Assembly: GCF_018362775.1 (NCBI RefSeq)
Contig: NZ_JAGYXY010000003.1
Span: forward strand, 592,846-656,845
Origin: Alistipes montrealensis
GTDB lineage: Bacteria; Bacteroidota; Bacteroidia; Bacteroidales; Rikenellaceae
DNA length: 64,000 nucleotides
Reading direction: 5' to 3'
Shown here piece by piece: positions 20,001 to 27,935 of the stretch (the stretch's first letter is position 1; each line of letters begins with the position of its first letter). A model generated the notes under the pieces. That model did no database searches. It was not told the origin of the DNA and saw only the letters and a list, made by a program, of their open reading frames with translations. The position numbers and the translations under genes were made by a program.

Positions 20001-20288
20001 CACCTTTACGTGAAGCGTCTCGTAGCCGATAAACGAAAACAAGAGAACGGCATCTGATTTGGAAACTTTCATGGAAAAATCTCCCTTGTTATTGGATGTC
20101 ACGCCGTTTGAGGTGTTTTCCTCAACGATAGAGACTCCGGCCATGGGATTTCCTTCCTCATCGACAACCTTACCCTTGACCGTCAACGCCCTTGTTTGGG
20201 CTGCGGCGGATAAGCCGAAGAGCACACAGCAAAGCAATAAGATTGCATTGCAGAGCAATTTTCTGCTCGTAATTGTAAAAAGGTTCAT
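17082..20288 (-). CDS. susC: SusC/RagA-family TonB-dependent outer-membrane transporter
   Basis: A 1068-residue TonB-dependent importer. It has a signal peptide (1 to about 30, AAAQ), a carboxypeptidase-regulatory-like domain (VKGKVVDEEGNPMAGVSI, about 36-115), the plug beginning with LDDVVVIGYGT and continuing through GQIAGVRV and IRGTGSLNASNSPIYVIDG, and a 22-strand barrel ending in the terminal aromatic of FTVGANLTF. It takes up oligosaccharides through the outer membrane with SusD as the lid, driven by TonB. There is no N-terminal STN domain, so signalling to an anti-sigma factor is not expected. It starts 30 bp after the preceding sulfatase gene, which suggests co-transcription. Confidence 0.95.
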   Translation of the reverse strand: MNLFTITSRKLLCNAILLLCCVLFGLSAAAQTRALTVKGKVVDEEGNPMAGVSIVEENTSNGVTSNNKGDFSMKVSKSDAVLLFSFIGYETLHVKVAGRTTVNVTLAESDNRLDDVVVIGYGTARRSDLTGSVASLSSEAFADKMITSMEDALRGQIAGVRVLSNDGAPGETLNIRIRGTGSLNASNSPIYVIDGIMMEEAQINPGDIESMEILKDASATAIYGAKGANGVVIITTKRGKEGKARVNFSANVTVQQPVRLLDMMNSYEFASMLSWGDFEYLKYDKPNKNFGTSAFRILKDGDGNYWKWNTTGRWSSNKEMYNDPTSNYIDTDWQRAMLRNTVIQDYRVNLTGGDKNNNYAVMAGYYNQPGSIRYSDFERYSLRANYERTLNKRGSKFGLNINGMRSAQNGVANGNAGVTMNMLNQAPTKQLSSGDWEAEGNEDQFINNNPLYQARRIKRETKRTSATLRAYVEAAITKDLKLRIAGNLDFNERRNEEYYPKDVAGGRNVNGKAIVNNRSAFAWNSENLITYAPKRWGRHKFDIMGGFIMEESQSKQLNNEVQNFVLEGLNTGSLQDGLIAMPPTTNNIKSRMVSFLGRTNYSYDDRYLFTATIRYDGASRFGSGNKWGMFPSAAFAWRISNERWLRNVRAISDLKLRLSVGATGNAAIPDLQTLDLMSRVLYPEDGSNAGYGIGTDRPENFDLKWESSVQYDGALDFGFFNNRLSGTVELYYKQTRDLLFEQPQMSHFGYNTSWSNIASVDNKGLEITLNGLIVSARKVNWRISANIAFNRTKVRSLGGANEMILSPGSASECTNFGILRVGLPLGNWYGYRTDGVWKSQREIDALPDTYASMVTLRDDMRPGDTKFVDSNNDGTINELDRVILGNSQPKFTGGLTNVVRFYGFTFTLGLEYSLGGKIFNATARSLTQLNSNGGRNQLASAGNHWWPTLYDTTTGEVVIKGNENGKLRMPKMQWEQYCTDRFLEDASYLRIDNISLSYDLPNKIVKALKMSQISLFVSVRNAYVFTNYTGYDPDTSVGSGIYADLLPKLDAGSYPRMRSFTVGANLTF

Positions 20289-20318
20289 GTAGGTTAATTT
20301 AGGTTATGTTGGTTTGTT

Positions 20319-21692
20319 CTAAATGGGCTTTTTGCGTGTCTTCCACCATTTTCGCAGTTCGCGCTTCAGTTGTTTGACCAGAGATGCATGCTCCGAGGCT
20401 ACATTGTGCCTTTCATTAACATCCTCGGCCAAATTATAGAGTTCCACCTGACTGCCGTCGGAATTCATCAGCATCTTCCAATCTCCGCGACGTATGGCCA
20501 GATGGGGACTGCGGTTATCGTTTTTGGGCCTGGCAAAGGCGTTGTTACGCCCGAAATCCCACATCATATCTTTTTGGCGCACAGCACCCTGCCCTGTCAG
20601 CGCCCGACTCATATCCTCGCCACAGGGCTTGTATCCTTTCGGCAGCGGAATGCCGGCCATGGCACAAAGCGAAGGGAAAAGATCGAGGGCCGTAACTACA
20701 CTCGACGTATCTTTTTGCCCGGCCTTGACGGCTGCAGGCCAGCGCAGGGCAAAGGGCATACGGATACCGCCTTCATAAAGGGAGTTTTTCTGACCACGCA
20801 GTCCATTTGTGCGTACTTGTTGGAAACTCGGGGCAGGGCCGTTGTCGCTGGTGAAAATAACAATGGTGTTATCCGCTAGCCCCAACTTTTCAAGCCCCTC
20901 CATGAGTCGTCCTATTTGACGGTCATATTCAGCCAGTACTTTTTCAAAATAGGGTTGAGTCTCCCAATTTTTGCGTCTTCCCTCACCTTGCGCATCTTTT
21001 CCAAACACCCAGGGTGTGTGTACATCGTCTGGCCAGAAATTCACAAAACAGGGCTCTCCCTTATGGCGTTTAAGAAAGTCGAGAGTCAGATCAACAAAAT
21101 AGGCTGTTCTGTCCCATCGCTTGATTTCGTCCGAATTCTGCCATATCCAGTTGCCGCTCGTGATGCGCGGATCGGGGTCGGGGCTTTCATAGGTTGATTT
21201 ATACTCGTCAAAACCATATTCTGTAATCTGTGGAGCGTCTGTCACGTCGCGTCCGCCTCCCATGTGCCACTTTCCGAAATGGCCGGTGGCATAACCGTTC
21301 TCCTGAAACACCCTTGCCATCGACGGAGCATTTGAATCAAGGTAATCGCACTGCTCCATTGCCGCATTCTTGGCCCGCGTGGCAAGGAACGAATTGATGC
21401 CCCACTGAAGCGGGTATTGCCCCGTGGTGATACCTGTACGGGACGCAGAACTTACGGGGGCTGCGGAGTAGTATTGGTCGATGACTATTCCGGCCTGTGC
21501 AATCAGGTCGATATTCGGGGTTTTCACCCAGCCCGAATTGGCAAACGAGACATCACCAATGCCCATATCGTCGGTATAAATTATAAGCACATTGGGCTTC
21601 TCGAGAGGTTGCTTTTCCTGAGCAGCAAGCGTTGCAGGAACGGTCAGGCACATGGTCATACCTGTCAATCTGTTGAATAATACCTGGCTCAT
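20319..21692 (-). CDS. Sulfatase, serine-type, S1 family
   Basis: A 457-residue secreted sulfatase. After a short signal peptide (about 1-24) come IIYTDDMGIGDV (metal-binding Asp41/42) and the modification motif SSASRTGITTG, in which Ser81 replaces Cys, followed by GKWHMGGG and TSDNGP. Serine-type sulfatases are activated by the anaerobic radical-SAM maturase anSME; no maturase gene lies in this window. Substrate subfamily is not assigned. The gene lies between the other Ser-type sulfatase and susC in the same direction and should remove sulfate from the same glycan that the SusC/D pair imports. Confidence 0.9.
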   Translation of the reverse strand: MSQVLFNRLTGMTMCLTVPATLAAQEKQPLEKPNVLIIYTDDMGIGDVSFANSGWVKTPNIDLIAQAGIVIDQYYSAAPVSSASRTGITTGQYPLQWGINSFLATRAKNAAMEQCDYLDSNAPSMARVFQENGYATGHFGKWHMGGGRDVTDAPQITEYGFDEYKSTYESPDPDPRITSGNWIWQNSDEIKRWDRTAYFVDLTLDFLKRHKGEPCFVNFWPDDVHTPWVFGKDAQGEGRRKNWETQPYFEKVLAEYDRQIGRLMEGLEKLGLADNTIVIFTSDNGPAPSFQQVRTNGLRGQKNSLYEGGIRMPFALRWPAAVKAGQKDTSSVVTALDLFPSLCAMAGIPLPKGYKPCGEDMSRALTGQGAVRQKDMMWDFGRNNAFARPKNDNRSPHLAIRRGDWKMLMNSDGSQVELYNLAEDVNERHNVASEHASLVKQLKRELRKWWKTRKKPI

Positions 21693-21733
21693 TTTCTCGG
21701 GTTTCAGTCGTTTTTACTTGAATTTATTTCATA

Positions 21734-23353
21734 TTATTTGCGCTTGTTCCAAGCTTCCAAATTGAATTTTGATTCATCAATGCCAAGTTCATCCCTCTTG
21801 GCGGACAACCGTTTTTTCAGCTCGGCGACATGTTCGGCATAATCCGGATTCCCATAGATATTGTTCGACTCCGAGGGATCCTGGCTCAAATCATAGAACT
21901 CCCACGCATCAATGGGCGCATCCTTGCGGTTGTTTCCACCACCCAGGTCGTTGAAGTGTATCAATTTGAAGTTCCCGGTTATGATGCCGTCATGACGACG
22001 AACATTATGGATTGCAGGATAGTCCCAATAATGGTAATAGAGTTCGTCGCGCCAATCATCGGGAGCCTGTCCGTTGCCAAAGAGTGGCGACAGGGGAACT
22101 CCGCACATCCGGTCGGGGATATCGACGCCTGCCACATCGAGCAGCGTGGGAGCATAGTCGATATTTTGCACCAGGGCATCGCAACGGCTCCCCGGGGAGA
22201 TATGTCCCGGCCAGCTGATTATGAGCGGAGTGCGGAACGACTCTTCATACATGAAACGCTTGTCGAACCAACCGTGTTCGCCCATATAGAAACCTTGATC
22301 AGAGGTATAGACAATCATAGTATTGTCGAGCAGATTGTTTGCCTCGAGGTAGTCGAGCAAACGTCCCACTTCATCGTCGAGCGAGCGCACGCAACGCAGA
22401 TAGTCGCGCAGGTAGCGCTGGTATTTCCAACGTATCAACTCCGCACCTTCGGGACGGTTGGCCAAAAAAGCCTCATTGTCTGCACCGTAAGCATCCATAA
22501 AGAGTTTCTGCTCTTCGGGCGAAAGGCGTGAAAATTCGAGTGCAAGGTCATTCTTCCTTTCATCCTTCGGCTGGAGTTGCCAGACTTTCAGGTCGCTTGC
22601 GAGCGTCATCTCCTTTTCGATGGTCATCGTCTGCGTGCGTGCGGCATCACAACGGGTTGCATAGTCGTCGAACAGGGTCGCCGGTTCGGGGAAAACGGTA
22701 TCGGAATAGAGGTCGAGATACTTCATCTCCGGACACCAGTTGCGGTGCACCGACTTGTGATGCACCATCAGACAGAAGGGCTTGTTTCGGTCACGTTCTT
22801 CAAGCCAGTTTATGGCATCGTTCGTGATTATGCTGGCAACATAACCATCTTCGCGTACAAATCCGTTACTCTCGGGAGTGCGGAATTCGGGATCGTAATA
22901 TGTACCCTGTCCATTGAGGATTTTATAGTGATCGAAACCGCGCGGATCGACATTGAGATGCCACTTGCCGAAGAGTGCGGTCTGATATCCGGCTTCGTGC
23001 AACAGAGCAGGGAATACCGGCTGTTCGGGGTCGAATGTCGAGCGTCCCAACTTTATCTGACCGTGCTGATGGCTGTAACAGCCTGTAAGCAATGTGGCGC
23101 GGCTGGGTGAGGAGATTGAATTCTCAACATAAGCCCTCGTGAAGAGCATTCCGCTGGCTGCCAGACGATCGAGATTGGGCGTCGGAGCCACCTGGGAAAC
23201 GGCACTGCCATAGGCACTCAAAGTCTGATAGGAGTGGTCATCCGTCATAATATAGATGATGTTCACCTTGTCAGAGCTATCGTCTGCTGCTGTATTGGAG
23301 CAGGATGCGAGGCCGGCAACAAGCGGAGATATCATTATCAGTTTACGGTTCAT
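21734..23353 (-). CDS. Sulfatase, serine-type, lipoprotein, S1 family
   Basis: A 539-residue lipoprotein sulfatase (lipobox GLASC, Cys18). Metal-binding IMTDDHSYQT, modification motif SSPSRATLLTG with Ser81 as the residue to be converted, and GKWHLNVDPRGFDHY are present. The motif YVENSISSPSR and the general layout recall N-acetylglucosamine-6-O-sulfatases (subfamily S1_11). That would suit a sulfated mucin or complex N-glycan, but it is a tentative assignment from memory. It differs from the 20319-21692 product outside the catalytic motifs, so the two are likely to cut different sulfate linkages. It lies 22 bp after the 23376 gene. Confidence 0.9.
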   Translation of the reverse strand: MNRKLIMISPLVAGLASCSNTAADDSSDKVNIIYIMTDDHSYQTLSAYGSAVSQVAPTPNLDRLAASGMLFTRAYVENSISSPSRATLLTGCYSHQHGQIKLGRSTFDPEQPVFPALLHEAGYQTALFGKWHLNVDPRGFDHYKILNGQGTYYDPEFRTPESNGFVREDGYVASIITNDAINWLEERDRNKPFCLMVHHKSVHRNWCPEMKYLDLYSDTVFPEPATLFDDYATRCDAARTQTMTIEKEMTLASDLKVWQLQPKDERKNDLALEFSRLSPEEQKLFMDAYGADNEAFLANRPEGAELIRWKYQRYLRDYLRCVRSLDDEVGRLLDYLEANNLLDNTMIVYTSDQGFYMGEHGWFDKRFMYEESFRTPLIISWPGHISPGSRCDALVQNIDYAPTLLDVAGVDIPDRMCGVPLSPLFGNGQAPDDWRDELYYHYWDYPAIHNVRRHDGIITGNFKLIHFNDLGGGNNRKDAPIDAWEFYDLSQDPSESNNIYGNPDYAEHVAELKKRLSAKRDELGIDESKFNLEAWNKRK

Positions 23354-23375
23354 GTTATATAGGTATTTTTAAGGT

Positions 23376-24347
23376 CTATTTTTTGCCGTCAAGCAGTTCT
23401 TTTGTAATCTCGTACATCGTCTTTCCTTTGTAAGGACCATCTTTACTGGTGGAAACGGCGCTGGCATCCCACGAATCCTGAATGATGGGATAGACAAACG
23501 TGAAGTCCAACTCCGCCTGAGCAGGATAGATTGTTTCGCTGTAAATCTGAGCCTGCCTGTCGGGAGAATTGAGCCTGAAAGCATCCATGGCTCCGGGATA
23601 ATCGATATACATGAAATACTCTTTCAGATTAGGATATCCCTTAAGCATATTCAATGCGTCCCGGTTTATCTCCCATCTGTGTTTGTCGATATTGAAATCA
23701 GCATAATCCAGTTGAGGATCATTCACTCGGTACAAACCGGTCAGATTCACCCCTATCTCCTCATAACCGATCTTGCGCAAGCGTTTGAAAAGGCGTGCCC
23801 GCTCCTTGGGTGTAATATCGATCTCTTTGCAATAGATGTCCCAGACATCGAGATTAATGTTACGAATGGGTTTCACAAGAGGAAGTTTGTAGAGCAACTC
23901 GGCCGCCCTCCAGAAATAGGCTGCGCCACGGTCGTTCTGTAGCCATTGCAGATTGAGCTTCGGGATAATATGACAACCTTCTCCTCCGGCCAGTATCGCC
24001 GCATTGAGGAATTCCAGTACAGTCATCGGTTCACAACCCTCTCGAACAGGAACCAGCCCGTCCGGGTCGGGGTAGCCCGTGATAAAACGCTCCAGGCAGT
24101 CTGGATTCAGCTCCTCTATCATTTCCAGAATATCCTGCGCTGTGTAGTCCTTCGCCAATCCGTGTGCCTTGTTGGCCATCCAGTGATTCTTCGCAAAGGG
24201 GTCTGCAAGAGCTATAAGGCGAATATATCTCTTCTCATGGCTCTTTTTTTGCGGTTTTGCAACCTCTTGGGCGGTAACTCCATTAAGTTGGACAAGCATT
24301 ATACAACTCATCGCAATCAGTTTCAAAAAGTGTCCGACACGTCTCAT
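23376..24347 (-). CDS. Secreted protein of unknown family (paralogue of 9423-10445)
   Basis: A 323-residue protein with a Sec signal peptide (start chosen at the ATG at 24347, giving a hydrophobic core ending near VTAQ; the longer frame from 24416 adds a poor N-terminus). The domain repeats all conserved blocks of the lipoprotein at 9423-10445 (WMANKAHGL, KDYTAQDILE, LEFLNAAILAGGE, PIRNINLDVW, GPYKGKTMYDITKELL) but it lacks the lipobox and the Pro/Glu linker. This copy is probably periplasmic, while its paralogue is lipid-anchored. It is the first gene of the operon after the regulator. Function is unknown; I infer a part in handling the same glycan. Confidence 0.78.
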   Translation of the reverse strand: MRRVGHFLKLIAMSCIMLVQLNGVTAQEVAKPQKKSHEKRYIRLIALADPFAKNHWMANKAHGLAKDYTAQDILEMIEELNPDCLERFITGYPDPDGLVPVREGCEPMTVLEFLNAAILAGGEGCHIIPKLNLQWLQNDRGAAYFWRAAELLYKLPLVKPIRNINLDVWDIYCKEIDITPKERARLFKRLRKIGYEEIGVNLTGLYRVNDPQLDYADFNIDKHRWEINRDALNMLKGYPNLKEYFMYIDYPGAMDAFRLNSPDRQAQIYSETIYPAQAELDFTFVYPIIQDSWDASAVSTSKDGPYKGKTMYEITKELLDGKK

Positions 24348-24439
24348 TTTCGTATAGTTTTTCAAGTTGGTATTCTGTATTTGTGAACCATTTTGCCTTA
24401 TCGTACGTATAAGCATTATGATCTGAATAGCACGGAATA

Positions 24440-24474
24440 AAAAAATATATCACTGGTGTATTGAAGCCAGTGAT
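24440..24474 (-). terminator. Terminator between the regulator and the polysaccharide operon
   Basis: On the minus strand an 8-bp stem (ATCACTGG / CCAGTGAT) is followed by a run of seven T. It ends the regulator transcript, so the operon needs its own promoter between here and 24347. I could not find a clear promoter box there. The rest of 24348-24665 holds no gene. Confidence 0.75.
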
Positions 24475-24665
24475 ACAAAACTATAAATAAGAGGGGTGCT
24501 TACAAACGGTCGCAAAAAGTAAGTAAACGCATGTACAATACAATGCTCTGATTACACGCATATTACACACATAACACAAGAGGGTGTTGGTAAATAGCAA
24601 GCCTCGATGTGAGTATTGTTGCACGCTCGGCCGATGGGAGGGGAAGCCCATTACAAGCGTATGAG

Positions 24666-26306
24666 TCAGTCACGCTTCAGCCATCGGCTTATAAAGTTAC
24701 GGGATGACCGAGGAGCAAGACCAATCCGCATAATGTCTTCATCAAGGGTTTGTGGATTTTTGGCCTTCATACGCATTTGACTGCGATTATTATAGACCGT
24801 GCGGATGGCGTAATGGAGGAACAGAGCTATCTTCTCGGTGTCAGTTATTCCCAAACGGATAACTGCGGCAATACGTTGTTCCGTGGTCAATTTTTCGCCA
24901 CTCGGTTTTTGGTCCTTATCTTCTTCCATATCAGTCATCAACCGATTGAACTCTTCGGGGAAAGAGGGGAATATATGGAGAATCGTGGCATCGAATTTAC
25001 GATACAACTCTTTCAAGTGTGCTGTTGTATTGAGTGCCTCATCGAGGAATTGTTCCATCGTCGACAAATTGGCCGTCTTTACCAACTTGAAGGATTTCAT
25101 TCGGTAGGAGTTCATGCGGGAGAGGTAGTTTGAATACTCCTCGATGAATACACCTAAATAGACCTCTTTTACACGGTTCGCTTCGTCAAGATTGCGCTTC
25201 GTAATCAGCAACTTGGAATATTGCGAACTGACAGCCATCAGAGAGAAGAGAAGCAACACTCCGACAACACCTATTATACACAGGTAAACAATCACCTCCT
25301 GCTTTTGGTGGATAATCTTTTGCTTATACGATTCATCCGTCAATACAAACATTTTTGCCGCTTCCTGAGCCCTGATACGGGCGCTGCTCATGATAGCATC
25401 CTCGATTGAACACTTAATATAGTAATAGCCTCGGTCTATATCACCATCGTTATACATGACCGAAGCCAGATGTTGCAATGACTTGTAACCGCGCACGCCG
25501 TTTTGAAGGTCGGCAATAGCGGAACGGACAAGGTAGCGTTTGGTATTAGTTGCATCACCCATAGCCTTGTAGCACGTGGCTATCTTGTAGGCCAGTGTGC
25601 CGGCTCGCTTTGAAAGCGGATTGAGTTTGTTGTAATTTTCAAGAAGGAGGTCAAGACCTTTTTCAGGATTTTGTTGTGTCAGAAAACGGTCTACACGAAA
25701 CAGTAACCCATCATTAGGATCGATATATGTGAAGAGCGAATCCCTGTAGACCTCAACCATCTTATTATAGTGCGTATCATATTCGTTACTACTGGTATTG
25801 TCTCGTAAAAACGTATAATTCGTGATGCGCTCTGAAAGATATTTCAGATAAAGCGGTCGCGGAAGTTTGTGCTTCATGACCTCATTCAGGATCTCAATCG
25901 ATTCCTTCAACTGACCGGTGTAACGCAGCAAACTGGCTTGGTCGATCTGTGCAGAGAGAAGATATTCGGGATTCGTTGTTTTCAGCAACTTGCCTATTTC
26001 ACACATCCGGACCACATAATCCATCGCATAATCGTTCTGAAAGTCGAAATAGTCGTTGTATATGCTGTGACACAGGTCATACTGCCTCTCTATTCGTGTT
26101 TCTTTGGCAAGCTTTCTTTTAAGAGAATCGATACGGTTTTGTCGCAACTGTATATAAGTAGACTTGTTTTTAATTGTTGCATCCAGCACTATAAGCAGTG
26201 AATCAATATCCTTATCATCTGCGACACGTCGGTTTGCCATGCCGTAGAACAAGGCAGAACCAAAGGCAACCAATAACAACAATACTATAACTACTTTCGT
26301 TCTCAT
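24666..26306 (-). CDS. DUF6377-type membrane regulator of the polysaccharide locus
   Basis: A 546-residue protein with an N-terminal hydrophobic signal/anchor (about 1-24), helical TPR-like repeats facing the periplasm (about 40-330), one membrane segment (about 343-367), a coiled linker, and a cytoplasmic tail with a helix-turn-helix-like segment (TEQRIAAVIRLGITDTEKIA followed by RTVYNNRSQMRMK). This plan fits DUF6377-domain proteins, which stand beside SusC/SusD loci in many Bacteroidales and are thought to sense a periplasmic sugar and control transcription. It is divergent from classical hybrid two-component regulators, and none of those is in the window. A terminator separates it from the operon it faces. 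Function is inferred from position and architecture. Confidence 0.82.
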   Translation of the reverse strand: MRTKVVIVLLLLVAFGSALFYGMANRRVADDKDIDSLLIVLDATIKNKSTYIQLRQNRIDSLKRKLAKETRIERQYDLCHSIYNDYFDFQNDYAMDYVVRMCEIGKLLKTTNPEYLLSAQIDQASLLRYTGQLKESIEILNEVMKHKLPRPLYLKYLSERITNYTFLRDNTSSNEYDTHYNKMVEVYRDSLFTYIDPNDGLLFRVDRFLTQQNPEKGLDLLLENYNKLNPLSKRAGTLAYKIATCYKAMGDATNTKRYLVRSAIADLQNGVRGYKSLQHLASVMYNDGDIDRGYYYIKCSIEDAIMSSARIRAQEAAKMFVLTDESYKQKIIHQKQEVIVYLCIIGVVGVLLLFSLMAVSSQYSKLLITKRNLDEANRVKEVYLGVFIEEYSNYLSRMNSYRMKSFKLVKTANLSTMEQFLDEALNTTAHLKELYRKFDATILHIFPSFPEEFNRLMTDMEEDKDQKPSGEKLTTEQRIAAVIRLGITDTEKIALFLHYAIRTVYNNRSQMRMKAKNPQTLDEDIMRIGLAPRSSRNFISRWLKRD

Positions 26307-26396
26307 AGATAATTTGGCAATGTCGAAATATATAATTCAGAAACCCGTCTTCGGTTCTCGCCCATAAAACGGTCGGGATTGTGTTGGGCAACACTA

Positions 26397-26404
26397 CAAA
26401 GATA
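26397..26404 (-). promoter_or_regulatory. Probable -7 box of the regulator promoter
   Basis: The minus strand reads TATCTTTG, an exact match to the Bacteroidetes -7 consensus TAnnTTTG, about 90 bp upstream of the regulator start. The expected -33 TTTG is not clear (a T-rich CTTTTC lies slightly too close). The rest of 26307-26700 has no gene that I can support. Confidence 0.55.
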
Positions 26405-26699
26405 ACTATTTGTTCTAATAGAAAAGGACTTTGAAAGTGCTACGTTGCATAAAAACTTGAACTTTGAGGATTTGTTAAACGTTAAGTCAAGTTATTTGGT
26501 ATGCGGAAATTCAATGCAAGAATCTGAAAACAAACACCTTAATGCAAATCAAAGCATTTCGGGCAGGTAACGGATAAGTAACACAACTTACCGTTAAACC
26601 TGCCCGCATTTGCTGTTTTATTGCTCGGAGCATATGCAGAACAGGGAATTAAACACCAGTAAATAAGACATTTACGCCCTTATACATAATACTTCTCCT

Positions 26700-26843
26700 A
26701 CTAAAACCGAACCTTTCGTTGGTACGGCGTCCATAGTGGTCAAAGCAATGCTGGAAGGCCCATTCTTTCTGTCTCTCCGAGATCGGCGCGAGACGCCGGC
26801 TCAAGGAGTAGATACGCTGCTGAAGTTTCGTTTTCGCTTTCAT
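26700..26843 (-). pseudogene. pcfJ: PcfJ-like protein, N-terminal part (gene split)
   Basis: The ATG at 26843, one base after the pcfK stop, opens about 45 residues that match the start of PcfJ-family proteins: KTKLQQRIYSLSRRL, then WAFQHCFDHYGRRT. Homology stops there and the frame runs on into unrelated codons to a stop at 26649. The next expected part, the zinc ribbon, is at 2422 on the same strand. Together the two pieces would give a protein of normal length, about 430 residues. An 11-bp sequence in this fragment (GGTACGGCGTC at 26721-26731) is the inverse complement of 2398-2408 at the other broken end. Confidence 0.82.
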
Positions 26844-26844
26844 G

Positions 26845-27264
26845 TCAGAAAAGGCTGGCTTGTTCGACTTTCTCGGCGGGTTCCGGCTGCGCGACCAGTT
26901 TCTTTTTCTTGGACTGCGTAAGTTTAGCGTAGGCCTCGTTCTCGGCACGCTTCATAGCAGCCTGGCGGGCCTGCGCCTTTTCCTCCTCGGTCAGCTCGAC
27001 GGCATGGTCGATGCGAACATCGCATTGCAAGGGTTTGCCGATGTCGATGTTTTCCTCGTCAAAATAGTGGACAGCCATACTGAAGATCTCATCATCTTCA
27101 AAGCCCGCGCACTCCGACTGCTTTACGCAGTTCAAAATGTAGGTAATGCAGTCGTCGATCTTCTTGTTCGGATTCCAGAATTTCACGGCGAACCGCTCAT
27201 CCACTTCGGACAATTCTTCCAAATACGCTTGAATGCGTTGCTTGAATCTTTCAGATCCGTTCAT
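26845..27264 (-). CDS. pcfK: PcfK-like family protein
   Basis: A 139-residue soluble protein of the PcfK-like family: the start SERFKQRIQAYLEELSEVDE, then FAVKFWNPNKKIDDCITYIL and the acidic middle region are typical. The C-terminal third is charged (EEEKAQARQAAMKRAENEAY, then a Lys cluster). PcfK and PcfJ are encoded together in conjugative elements of Bacteroidales and in enterococcal plasmids. Their exact task in transfer or maintenance is not settled. Here the next gene, pcfJ, is interrupted by 24 kb of other DNA, so if the two proteins act together, this pair is probably not functional as it stands. Confidence 0.85.
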   Translation of the reverse strand: MNGSERFKQRIQAYLEELSEVDERFAVKFWNPNKKIDDCITYILNCVKQSECAGFEDDEIFSMAVHYFDEENIDIGKPLQCDVRIDHAVELTEEEKAQARQAAMKRAENEAYAKLTQSKKKKLVAQPEPAEKVEQASLF

Positions 27265-27414
27265 ACGATATGTGCAGACTTTATCCTCCTGCGCTGGAGT
27301 TCAAACTGCCTGAAACGCTCAGAACAGTGATGCAAGCACAGCCGATCACGGCGAACTGGAGCAAGGAGACGGAAGGAAATATTTGCCGACGGCGTGCCGT
27401 CGGGCGCAGCGGAC

Positions 27415-27670
27415 CAATATTTCTGCACCGGACCTCCGGACGGCCAGCCAGTGCTGGCCGATCCTTGCGTTGTCGCCGCGATTTCGGCTACCTTCGCATC
27501 TATGTTGTGAGTGAGTAATACCGCTCTCCCCCGGACGACGAGTTCGCTTGCCGATCGCTGTCGGCCGCGAGCTGGGCACGGCGGCATGGTCGCCGGGCTG
27601 CGCGAGTTCAGGGGGCTCAGAGGCCGTGCATTAGGATCGCTGATCCGCAGGGCGATATAGTCGGTGATCC
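27415..27670. repeat. GC-rich dispersed repeat, copy 2
   Basis: The partner of 915-1170, in the same orientation, with TTGTGAGTGAGTAATACCGC fully conserved at about 27504-27523 and matching blocks on both sides. Its flanks contain several inverted repeats (for example GCCAGC / GCTGGC at about 27442-27459 and GACGGCG / CGCCGTC-type pairs just upstream), so a folded RNA or DNA structure is plausible. It stands about 150 bp upstream of pcfK. No convincing protein is encoded in 27265-27935. Confidence 0.75.
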
Positions 27671-27740
27671 TCCGGCAACCGGTCATAGCCGGGTCCGCTT
27701 TAACGCGGATTTATTACAAAAGAAAATAAATTTTGGCTAC

Positions 27741-27772
27741 AAAAAAAGCGTAGATAATTTTATCTGCGCTTC
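27741..27772 (-). terminator. Terminator-like hairpin
   Basis: On the minus strand the stem AAGCGCAGATAA / TTATCTACGCTT (one mismatch) is followed by seven T. No gene that would need it is visible on its upstream side (27773-27935), so it may be a remnant of the DNA that adjoined the integration site. Confidence 0.5.
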
Positions 27773-27935
27773 ATAAAATATCACATACCATCTGTCTTGA
27801 ATACCATTTACAGATAATCAGACTAACATTTTATATAAAAAAGATGTTTCACGATTGTTTTACGGATACAAAATATTCAAAGCAGTAAAATATTGATTAT
27901 AAACTATATATATATTCATTTTAAGCTCTACTATG

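Noticed and set aside
2423..26700. The inserted glycan locus as a transposon with terminal repeats or a transposase
   Set aside because: No transposase, integrase, clear terminal repeats or target duplication is visible at the ends; the mechanism of insertion stays open.
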